Source: Pirellulaceae bacterium (GTDB lineage: Bacteria > Planctomycetota > Planctomycetia > Pirellulales > Pirellulaceae). Taken from it: a stretch of DNA of 42,818 nt. A program made the position numbers and the translations under genes. The notes under the pieces were generated by a model. The model did no database searches. It saw nothing but the letters and a program-made list of their open reading frames with translations, and had not been told where the DNA came from. This document shows, one piece after another, positions 30,001 to 35,201 of this stretch (position 1 is its first letter; every line of letters starts with the position of its first letter). Location: positions 1 to 42,818 of the forward strand of contig JAGFJK010000267.1 of assembly GCA_024102795.1 (NCBI GenBank), written 5' to 3'.

Positions 30001-33000
30001 CGAGCGGGGCGAGATGGCCACGGGCGCCGGTGGTTTCTCCGCTTTCAGCGCCAATCCGCTGGTCGATCCCACGGACATCCTGGTCGGACCGTACCAGGTG
30101 GAAGTCCGCCGGGGCGCGTCCTTCGGCACGTCGCTGGGCACCGCGCTGCAACTGGACAGGGCTTTCGACACCAACGACCGGTTGGTCCAGCAGCACAGCC
30201 TGCTCGCGCCGCGGGCCGACCAGATCGCGCACCGCCAGACGTTCACGCTGAGCGACGGGATCGACACGCTGACATTCGAGTACATCGACGTCAACATCGG
30301 CGGCCTGCCCGCGCCCGGCAACGTCGGCATCTTTTTCGATCCCTCGGAAAACGACTCCTCGCCCGAAGCCGACTTCGTGATGGCCGCCAAGATTCGCGAC
30401 GCCATCAACAGTCCGGCCGTGCAGGCCGTGCTCGACATCCGGGCCGCCCTGTCGGATGGCGCCGCCAGCGGCGGAACGTCCACCTCGCGGCAGATCAACC
30501 TGTTCGGCAACGTGGTGGCCGACCTGCTGAGCCCGTCGCTGGTGATCACCCAGACGACCACCGACGGCAACCTGCTGCGCGATGCCCTGCTGGGCCCTGC
30601 CGACGGCCTGGTTCTGCCGGTGGGCGATGCGTTCTTCGACGGCAGCGACGTCTCGGCCGGCCTGTTCCAGGGCGGCTTCAACTCGATCGGCATCGAAGCG
30701 GGCATCGTGCTCTCGACCGGCAGCGTGTTCAGCGCCGAGGCGCCCAATCAGGCCGATCTCTCGTCGGGCCTGGCGGCCGAAGTCGGCGACCCCGACCTGG
30801 AGGCCGAATTTGGCTTCTCGACCTTCGACCGCACCGTGCTGCAGTTCACCATCAACATGCCGGCGGGCGGAGACCTGGCGTTCGACTTCGTGTTCGCCTC
30901 GGAGGAGTACAACGAGGGCGTGAACACCGAGTTCAACGACGTCTTCGCCTTCTTCGTGGACGGCCAGAACGTCGCGCTGGTACCGAATACCACCACGCCG
31001 ATCTCCGTGAACACCGTCAACGGCGGCGGACCGGTACTGGGCGACAATCCCGCGAATCCGGAGTTCTATCACAACAACGACCCCAGTGACGACGGCGGCT
31101 TCCTCAGCCTGTTCGGGATGGATGGCTTTACCGATGTGTTCACGGCCATCGCCAGCGGACTGGCGCCGGGCATGCACACGATCAAGCTGGCGATCTCGGA
31201 CGTCAGCAGCGTGGATGCCATGGATCAGTTGGGCGACACGGCGGTGTTCATTCAGCCGCGGGGCGTGACTCGTCCGCAGTCGCTGAACCAGATCGCCGGG
31301 ATCCGCTACGACGACCAGGGCGACCAGAACCACTTCCGCGACCAGGGACAGATCGTCATCCGCAACAACCGGATTTCCAACGTCAGCCAGGTCGGGATCA
31401 TGGTTGAACCGGGCGACCGCGATATCCGCACCCTGGCCCCGCTGTCGGGCCTGCTGCCCCACTCCGGCCCCGTGCGGAACCTGCGCGAGCTGAACACCGA
31501 GATGCTGGTGCCCGGCGTGACCGTGACGAACAACATCGTCAACTCGGCGGGCGGGGTCGGCATCCAGTTTGCCGGCGAACCGACGCCGCCCACCGGTGAC
31601 GCGGGCCCCGTGCCGTTCGGCCGGATCATCAACAACACGATCATCGGCGGCGGGCAGTCGATCGGCATCCAGGTGCTGAACAATGCCAGCCCCACCGTGC
31701 TGAACAACATCGTGGCGGGGGCGGCTGTCGGCCTGGACATCGACGCCACCTCCTTGACGACCGTGGTCGGCGGCATGCTGTACGCCCAGAACGGTTCGAA
31801 TTTCAGCAACGCCAACCTGGGCGCGGGCGACTCGCCACTGTTCGCGCCTTCGATCAACTCGCTGTTCGTCGACGCGGCGAGCGGCAACTTCTATCCGGCC
31901 GTCGGCTCGCTGGCCATCGACAGCGCGTTCGATTCGCTGGAGGACCGCCCTGCCCTGCTGACCGTCAAGAATCCGCTGGGCATCGCTCCCTCGCCCGTCC
32001 TGGCTCCCGAATTCGACGCCCTGGGCCAGATGCGGGTCGACGACGAGACGGTCGATACGCCGTCCGGACAGGGACAGGATGTGTTCAAGGATCGCGGAGC
32101 GATCGACCGCTCGGACTTCACCGGCCCGACCACCATCATGATTTACCCCCGCGACAACGACGCCGCGGGCAACGACCAGAATCCGCTGGAGACGTTCGTC
32201 GAGATCAACGCCATTCTCAACCGCTTTTCGATCCAGTTGATCGACGGCCTGGCGCCGAACGATCCGGCCAACGGTTCGGGCATCAACGACGATTCGGTCA
32301 GCGGCAGCAAAGTGACCGTCTATCGCGACGGCGTGAAACTGACCGAGGGCGTGGAGTACCGCTTCGCCTATGACCGCGTGGCCAACGTGATCCACCTGAC
32401 GCCGATCGCCGGCATCTGGGAATCCAACCGCCAGTACGACATCAAGCTGGCGAATACCGACGGCTTCGTGATCCAGGCGCCGGACGTCGACACGCTGCTG
32501 GACGGCGAACAGTTCACCGTGACCGACGACCTGGGCAACACGGAGCTGTTCGAATTCGAGAGCGGCTACCAGTTGCTGGTGCCCCAAACCTTCCAGCTTG
32601 AAGTGCCCAAGAGCGGCGGCGCCGGTTTGCAGGACGGCGGCCTGTTCACGATTTCCGACGGCGGCCTGACCGTCACCTTCGAATTCGACTCGAACGGCGT
32701 CGTGGGCCAGAACACGACTGTCATCGACTTCACCGCGGGCGATACCTTCCAGCAGGTTACGGACGCGATCATCGAGGCGCTGGAGGATGCCAACCTGCAA
32801 CTGGAGCCGGCCGACCTGGGCCAGGGTGTCATTCACCTGGGAAGCCAGGCGTTCCATACGGTGCAGGTCGGCACGTCGAACCTGGTGTTGACCGGAGTGG
32901 CTGGCGGAGTGGCCGACGGCGATTCGTTCTTCATCGACGACGGCCTCACCCAGCGCGTGGTCTTCGAATTCGACGAAGACGGGCGGACGACCGTCCAGGA

Positions 33001-34915
33001 CAGCGTCGGGATCGACTTCCAGTTCAGGGAGACGAACGAGCAGCTCGCCGACAAGATTGTCCAGGCCGTCCTCGCGGCCAATCTCGGCCTGAACCCGACA
33101 CACTTCGGTGACGGCCAGATCCACGTCGGCGGCACGCGACTGCACCTGCTGGACGCTTCCACGAGCAACCTTGTCCAACTCGGCTTGCCGGGCGTGCAGC
33201 CGGCATTCGGCCTGCGGATTCCGACGCTGGCCGGCGACCCCGTCGGCATCCTCGACCAGCAGATGTTCACGATCTTCCGGGGCGCTCAGAGCCGGACCTT
33301 CGAACTGGATGACGACGGCATCGCCACGCCGGGCAATGAAATCGTTCCGTTCGAAGACGACAGCACGACGAACGAGCTGGCGGCGGCGATCGTCGCGGCG
33401 ATCAACCGGGCCAACCTGGGCCTGACTCCCGTCCACATCGGTGGCGGAATCATCAACCTGGGCGGCGACGCCACCCACGCTCTGGACCTGACACTCAGCC
33501 CCCTGACCCAGGTCGGGCAACCGGGAGTGCCCGGAGCAGTGCCGATCAACTACCTGCCGAACGAGGAGTTCTTCAGCACGGACCAACTGGCGGCGGCGAT
33601 CGCCGTGGCAATCAACGGCAGCACGACGCTGGAGGACGTGGTGGCCACGTCGACCGGCTCGGAAGTTTTCCTGACGGGCGTGACCGCCATCAACGGCGTT
33701 GTCAGCACGTCGATCCCGGGCATCGAGGACCTGGCCGGCAACGCCATGAAGTCCAACCGGCTCAACGGCGAAACGGCCTTCACCGTCTTTGTCGGCCAGG
33801 GGCTGGACTGGGGCGACGCGCCGGACCTGCCGTATCCGACGTTGTCGGCCCGCTTGGGGCCGAGCCACCTGATCGTGCCCGGCTTCACGCTCGGCGACTT
33901 GATCAACTCGGAGTTCGACGGTCAGCCCAACGCGACTGCTTCGGGCGACGGAGCCACCGACGACGGGGTGACGTTCACGACGGAGATCTACCCGGCGTAT
34001 TCCGCCACGATGCGGGTTACCGCCAACGGGATCAGCGTCAACCGGGCCGGTTTCCTGGACGCCTGGATCGACTTCAATGGCGATGGCGACTGGAACGACG
34101 CGGGCGAAAGGGTGGCGAACTCACTGGCGCTCAGTAACGGCGTGAACTTCATCGACTTCAATGTGCCGTCGACGGCCCGTGTCGGACAGACCGTGGGGCG
34201 GTTCCGCTTGAGTACCACCGGCGGGCTGGGAACGACTGGCCCGGCGGCGGACGGGGAAGTCGAGGATCACCTGGTCACGATCTCGCAGAATCCCTGGCAG
34301 AACGGGCAGAACCGGCTGGATGTCAACGCCGACACGAAGGTGACGCCGATCGACGTCCTGCTGGTCGTGAACCGCATCAATACGTCGGGTGCCGGCCCGC
34401 TGGATCCGAACGCGTCGGACCCGCCACCGTACCTGGACGTCAACGGCGACGGGTTCCTGGCGCCCAGCGATGCCAACGTGGTCATTACCCATCTCAACGC
34501 TCAGGTGGGCAACTCGGCGGGCGAGGGCGAGCTGGCTCGGATGGTCGGCACGGGGGCTGGAGCGGGGACTGCGGAAGCGGCCCAAGGTTCCCCGTCCGAT
34601 GTCTGGACGCGCGATGTGTCGCCGTACGAAGCGGCTCTGGTCTGGACAGGGTTGACGGGCCGTTCCTCGGTGCCCCAAACGGACGGCCCGCTGGCGGCGG
34701 GTGAGCGGACTGCCGTGGAGATTCCGTTCCGGCTGGCGCCGCGTCTGACCGTCGTGCAGTTGCAGCAGGTCGAACAACAGTTGGCGCGTCAGGCTGCCTT
34801 GCGGGAACTGGAGGACGTTACGGACGAACTGCTCGACCCGGTGGCCGATGGTTGGTCCGAACCGGCGGATACTGGCGGTCACGACGATTATTTTGCCGAT
34901 TTGGGCCAAATATAG
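18083..34915 (+). CDS. giant multidomain surface protein with LEPR-XLL-like tag and C-terminal dockerin (about 5610 aa)
   Basis: The start ATG 18083 has AGGGG 7 bases upstream. The basic N terminus ends in LLESLEARQLLA (33-44), an LEPR-XLL-type tag of planctomycete exported giants. Then come Ig-like segments; two tandem NGLxI...DLNT units (about 130-308); a matrixin-like domain with a lost zinc site (about 790-966); a pre-peptidase C-terminal (PPC)-like domain (about 985-1095) with further copies near 2290-2430, 2510-2640 and 3730-3840; beta-helix regions (about 1130-1870 and 4420-4560); a propeller-like segment split by inserted modules (about 2690-3395); a choice-of-anchor L-like domain (about 4170-4393, SEEYNE, FNDVFAFFVDG); DGxxF modules; a GEVED domain (about 5240-5403, DWGDAPD, DGEVEDH); a dockerin (5410-5476); and a 130-residue tail. 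It probably acts at the cell surface in adhesion or polymer binding; no intact enzyme site was found. Confidence 0.9.
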   Translation: MAIRRSQKWVHRSRRQRDSKDHGEQRHLRRRMLLESLEARQLLAVGPQLVGIQPNDGEILREGDVRVVAPRDLTFHFQDGADIDPATLDAIQVTRSGSDGQFSAATAVSDLNTNGQVVFEFAARSLGQGGNGLSIEFTKTDRPGSGLPLLEVNGRTISVDLNTRLGSQTRASELLNAMNADPEVSALIQTRILRGSPNVVVSTPAINYSPLVLDGANSASVSTNFNTISELQVTFTAVEAGQNGNGLRIVVTSSNHGIADPPRITVDEREITIDLNTFPGGPTTAQQVVDAVNADPEASLLVRAAVTVGNRNTVIGTRPINYSPLILTGASDIVLQPGAFFLESNGREVVFRFAENLPDDVYRIDIFGSGATVLQDTAGLPFNEGENFSLEFELDLGPQVLSVVPQPVVRNALGRLEQRRNQIVVYFNDDDLDPTSAQSPRFYKLLLTRDTVETTDDVVFLPRSVSYDPDTDRAVLTFDSDLDLLIDPRTNAAIGAATFRLRIGPDEGTLVQDPVTGLTAEVVALPPTSSVLAADAGSTFDTALTLGLNLVLQATGAGFAEGQTLAVTSDAGTTVVLELDSGLLMNLPASGAGAGGIQDGDSFTINDGARVVRFEFDTNGIPSGSGVLIPFTGFESAAQMAVLIRNAINAENLALTATVISGNRVHLGGVPGQSVTQSGAIIITGQPGVQAGRVAVRFVPDASFAPLQMAGALAAAINGADFGVEASVQSNRLDERVDLTRVALSGASSAAPGGTLLGLKVESLQSLTIRSEITSSSYNLEFPGSPEEPGHRDIPVQSHTSLGPDQDPRIATRFYNFQNNYGLAPNGSAPLNAITENQKNRAREIFDFYSHYLGIQFVESENLGYTIATGDLRVINPLVPTGPGGVLGLNQMGADGVSGLAVMDAGELNWDDRFGRTDVPGAVSWFEVAMQQIGQLLGLGNTNELPGLTITGSEPLLNLGNTPEAVYPGDHDIVHGQLLYRPDNIDIDLFRVVVPGPGVLTVETFAERQANPSLLDTAITVYRELVDFNGDVVGREVVARNDDYYSEDSFVELQLSAGGVYYVGVSASGNNVYDPTIADSGLGGTSEGAYELRVDFQRNPGATIVDRDRQASPLDGDNDGLAGGVHNYWFRSQTTANTIYVDRANVPAVGQPAPNGTLGNPFNNVQVALALASSRPGSIVRIVGNGGADGLLETPEDNLSYEIGFSRVNGLPLRDGSTMEIPREVTVMIDAGAVFKLRRARIGVGSSSASTTADRSGAALQVLGTPRLVNAAGDLIVDETGAVLPGSVYFTSIHDDDLGVDTNPDLSEPIPRGGDWGGIVLRNDIDRADRNRPDAEANGIFLNHINHADFRYGGGSVVIGGTAQVISPFHLVDARPTISYNSIQFSADAAMSANPDSFEETNFHAPPFQGVPFTSDYDRVGPDIHNNRIRGNSLNALFVRIQTPAGGLLEEMTVAGRFDDIDVVHAIQQNLVIASTPGGPVLETASPPVSLVRLTSVAGGTLPAGEIFNYRLVFVDPAGNEGPPSASTRDVTVSAGQGSVRLDGLPPVTAGFVARRLYRSQPGGAGPYSLVAELNPASGAFTDVGNTQRAILQEFFDNDAMPLEARPRLDGRLAIDPGVIVKLEGSRIETRIGAQFIAEGVDGYEVVFTSMQDDRYGAGGTFDTSGNGDTAVLPQAGDWGGLYVGHLASFSLDHGLIAFGGGVTNMNGTFATFNPLEIHQATARVAHTEFEQNADGTGGQAGAQRFGRGSNGDAVIFVRGAQPIIYANRIHDNEAAAININANSMNHQMVTDWGRSTYRRSGSLNALVTQIDLVAGADDNQGPLVRDNRLGRNELNGMRVRGATLTTQSVWDDTSIAHVLLDEQIVIPDFHTFGGLRLESNGSESLVVKMEGPAAGFRALGRPLDIDDRIGGSLQVIGTERHPVILTSLRDDTATAGLDIDGLPQGDTNGDSAPGGMGLLPTGPEVDNGILIDNDVAVGIPGQFEVLPGNGGSIFSSNVTAQGNTQLFTNQDWIFDFTNFVDVGTNGNAIDLAASTITMPPTLIADDLVVSEGTFTGANGLVRWRAETRLDDGVAIVYNTVTFSSDQPLGNLQFINYLDEDVQGISDDLLYLVGTPGQPDFRAFTLDDPERIGFSHAGFYQPGPELANATYDGWAADQFADLLFIIQGAGTTYSIPGNIDLVDLPLFTDPVLGDVYGLNDVTTAFAWTVDPQATSARITSFLELVPRDPSLAVSVGRPGDWGEVAIDAYAHDRNVDVTVEREPRDVELGPDSNQSVEAAQFLGQLATSEKASDDTLRLGFELHGVLNRPSDRDVYSFRAAAGTEVWLDIDRSTHSLDTVVELLDGNGEILALSDNSLDETVNPALLMNDPSLPGNHVNPLQKSVYQLKDYGGTNPRDAGMRVVLPGTPGQVTTYHVRVRSSNLRPGDDRSRLWDAAHVGAGLTQGQYQLQIRLRELDEVPGTTVQFADVRFATNGIRVAGQPVHTPLGGEASEAPADNDTIAAGGVQDLGNLLNSDRGTLGVAGSIGDGGLNGSDVDFYRFEITYDSVAATGGHFPVVFDLDYADSPLGRANTVLSIFDTNGNLVFTSNDSNVAEDRPGPLRGANLDDLSRGSVGTQDAFLGTVQLPVGEYFLAISSDAQAPVEMQQFLIANPANPLLRLEPVNSLVRIAEDHIDFIGGSTAELPTVPVLLEPAGIVPFHLGDVKLFVSRDTGLQNDVTQLLTVDPFTGAVETVVGTFAQDVGDIAMRQDGNLFAFTLDLEDNGFPTCFNLVESVCPGTSDAETGNFIQIDTGNAASAAINDDGIQTFNLDPANPTNVVASNPVGANRIGHGIHFQATTFGAPGGSNLSLYAVGNRPANEFTNAPGVTTLTNALYRFDRNTGIASSVPQGDRTGNARVAGAGTQIVERGELVTDADPFGTAGSVLVAAEATLIEPLTGATIFNIQDGTTFTIDHDGIPATPGKVFEFNTGPEVVFRHEPDNGIFVQDGDRFFLNTLPFEFNTGAVVIVSANSGAEFNDGDLLLLTDNQGRSRTFEFDRNGVWGGNNEQIRFTFGMNQAVLVQQVIDAINAAQNFNVVAEAAAGSNRITLRNDSPVQTATFQRVNANGPGIRIFGDPISSGTATIQVEETFTSQEFANAILLAFNGSAGPPFVPGVPGITASADGNRLNFSGANFGEFFAGMSNPNVFTDQGSNGTVTPGNFAINFLAADTAAQIAARMTAALNAFNPTPPDMQRIMATQNDKIVNLAAPSVAEAADLPIQVAGAAPGGLITGIAFLGARMFAVSDAGGLFEVFGYDGGGAVADYIESSAADLLGIDFQGLVAGPANVEGGAYANLLFGIDSAGEIFAFNSQGVLQPVFFDSRTSIQTGLGNVNGLSFSPADQNLWQVGNFGRQFDAGHGLNPSPDLSRPNGTAGGLSLHFGTGGATNNYNVPGGAHGSVETLPFSLAGYSSDDQPMLYFNYLLDTENANSNLSDNTIMRDSFRVYLIQDDGTAHLLATNNSVRTGGTEFDDFIPEDGITVDVQELFDIGDNNAPNSWRQARVSLGPFAGQSNMRLRFDFDTSGDSNLGDQFTKGEELRAIAGNRLRDGQTFEIDSTVFEFDLGYTLVVPTGANIVDGQTFSIDGQSFEFDNGSGPPVPTGVVAVPFSADQSAARVAQSIEAAFLADFTSPIQTPSLAETSQAQRNDTFAMATNSRLTGGFEIMGRFVSGQLEGIGGRIGDNPNLVTLADRGKDVDMLRMQLNARDRIVIDIDTTDTSEVDTILRLFDAAGNQIAFSDDDAAPGEFLTTDSFLDFTVPSAGTYFLGISGFGNQTYNPTVEGSGTSNSTMTFPSDTTYSILIEVTNEGGVTRRDGNRLGLPDADSVIVNAPTLILEGLPGTVGESVSVHSGMTDVEVAAVIRQSLADAFAGGNASVIKTSREVVRVIGHTVVDQGPLGLTNFLLGDIFGNFNSNLGGQDNAHEGVYVDDIIIGFAERGEMATGAGGFSAFSANPLVDPTDILVGPYQVEVRRGASFGTSLGTALQLDRAFDTNDRLVQQHSLLAPRADQIAHRQTFTLSDGIDTLTFEYIDVNIGGLPAPGNVGIFFDPSENDSSPEADFVMAAKIRDAINSPAVQAVLDIRAALSDGAASGGTSTSRQINLFGNVVADLLSPSLVITQTTTDGNLLRDALLGPADGLVLPVGDAFFDGSDVSAGLFQGGFNSIGIEAGIVLSTGSVFSAEAPNQADLSSGLAAEVGDPDLEAEFGFSTFDRTVLQFTINMPAGGDLAFDFVFASEEYNEGVNTEFNDVFAFFVDGQNVALVPNTTTPISVNTVNGGGPVLGDNPANPEFYHNNDPSDDGGFLSLFGMDGFTDVFTAIASGLAPGMHTIKLAISDVSSVDAMDQLGDTAVFIQPRGVTRPQSLNQIAGIRYDDQGDQNHFRDQGQIVIRNNRISNVSQVGIMVEPGDRDIRTLAPLSGLLPHSGPVRNLRELNTEMLVPGVTVTNNIVNSAGGVGIQFAGEPTPPTGDAGPVPFGRIINNTIIGGGQSIGIQVLNNASPTVLNNIVAGAAVGLDIDATSLTTVVGGMLYAQNGSNFSNANLGAGDSPLFAPSINSLFVDAASGNFYPAVGSLAIDSAFDSLEDRPALLTVKNPLGIAPSPVLAPEFDALGQMRVDDETVDTPSGQGQDVFKDRGAIDRSDFTGPTTIMIYPRDNDAAGNDQNPLETFVEINAILNRFSIQLIDGLAPNDPANGSGINDDSVSGSKVTVYRDGVKLTEGVEYRFAYDRVANVIHLTPIAGIWESNRQYDIKLANTDGFVIQAPDVDTLLDGEQFTVTDDLGNTELFEFESGYQLLVPQTFQLEVPKSGGAGLQDGGLFTISDGGLTVTFEFDSNGVVGQNTTVIDFTAGDTFQQVTDAIIEALEDANLQLEPADLGQGVIHLGSQAFHTVQVGTSNLVLTGVAGGVADGDSFFIDDGLTQRVVFEFDEDGRTTVQDSVGIDFQFRETNEQLADKIVQAVLAANLGLNPTHFGDGQIHVGGTRLHLLDASTSNLVQLGLPGVQPAFGLRIPTLAGDPVGILDQQMFTIFRGAQSRTFELDDDGIATPGNEIVPFEDDSTTNELAAAIVAAINRANLGLTPVHIGGGIINLGGDATHALDLTLSPLTQVGQPGVPGAVPINYLPNEEFFSTDQLAAAIAVAINGSTTLEDVVATSTGSEVFLTGVTAINGVVSTSIPGIEDLAGNAMKSNRLNGETAFTVFVGQGLDWGDAPDLPYPTLSARLGPSHLIVPGFTLGDLINSEFDGQPNATASGDGATDDGVTFTTEIYPAYSATMRVTANGISVNRAGFLDAWIDFNGDGDWNDAGERVANSLALSNGVNFIDFNVPSTARVGQTVGRFRLSTTGGLGTTGPAADGEVEDHLVTISQNPWQNGQNRLDVNADTKVTPIDVLLVVNRINTSGAGPLDPNASDPPPYLDVNGDGFLAPSDANVVITHLNAQVGNSAGEGELARMVGTGAGAGTAEAAQGSPSDVWTRDVSPYEAALVWTGLTGRSSVPQTDGPLAAGERTAVEIPFRLAPRLTVVQLQQVEQQLARQAALRELEDVTDELLDPVADGWSEPADTGGHDDYFADLGQI
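18179..18214 (+). other. LEPR-XLL-like N-terminal tag
   Basis: It encodes LLESLEARQLLA after an Arg-rich stretch. The same position in the next two genes carries RLERLEDRALLTS (residues 23-35 of the 35202 gene) and EQLESRVLLAG (residues 37-47 of the 38188 gene). Confidence 0.75.
20454..20980 (+). other. matrixin-like domain with substituted zinc motif (pseudo-peptidase)
   Basis: Within the giant protein, the segment WFEVAMQQIGQLLGLGNTNELPG has the exact spacing and context of the M10-type HExxHxxGxxH helix, but the His-Glu-His-His set reads Gln931, Gln932, Gln935 and Asn941 (codons at 20873-20905). The preceding FYNFQNNYG ... REIFDFYSHYLGIQFVE matches the usual N-terminal half of such domains. 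Hydrolytic activity is not expected. Confidence 0.65.
26910..29085 (+). repeat. coding module repeats DGxxFxI...FEFD (central cluster)
   Basis: Five copies or part-copies start near 26910, 27030, 27125, 28832 and 28919 in the giant gene. Full copies are 70-75 residues: DG-x-x-F-x-I, then FEFDxxG, then a helix with DAINAA-like sequence. Two part-copies are only about 20 residues long. The cluster interrupts a propeller-like region. Confidence 0.65.
32495..33470 (+). repeat. coding module repeats DGxxFxI...FEFD (C-terminal cluster)
   Basis: Four copies start near 32495, 32620, 32910 and 33248. The last three are full modules of about 75 residues ending in (V/I)IHLG, QIHVGG and IINLGG. Single copies occur near 19868 and 30224, giving eleven in the protein. 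Confidence 0.7.
34310..34510 (+). other. dockerin-like module of the giant protein
   Basis: Two calcium-loop/helix units, LDVNADTKVTPIDVLLVVNR and LDVNGDGFLAPSDANVVITH, joined by a Pro/Asp-rich linker. Asp/Asn ligand positions are conserved. It is followed by GEGELAR and a helical tail. Confidence 0.75.
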
Positions 34916-35064
34916 CTGACGCTGGAATCCGATTACGCGAGGCTTCTGGCCGGGTGCATGCGGCAAGTCTCCCGCGGTCCCGACATATTCCGCGCCCAAA
35001 TCCACGATTTGCCCACCTGATACCGGGTTCGCCGCAAATAGGGCGTGGCGCCGAACCGATTTTC

Positions 35065-35093
35065 TTGTCCAACAAGCCATAGACGGCTAGGAT
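35065..35093 (+). promoter_or_regulatory. candidate sigma70-type promoter for the metallopeptidase-dockerin gene
   Basis: TTGTCC (35065-35070) and TAGGAT (35088-35093), each matching 4 of 6 consensus bases, are separated by exactly 17 bases. They lie about 110 bp before the start at 35202. The rest of the 34916-35201 gap shows no gene. Confidence 0.4.
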
Positions 35094-35201
35094 CTGGGCA
35101 GTCCCGCGGGCTGCCCGCTGAGCGGTCCGGCTGTATTACCCCCCCTGCCGCGCGAACCTGCCGGCTGTTTCCCGTCCAGCAACCTCTGGCGACCCCCTGG
35201 C

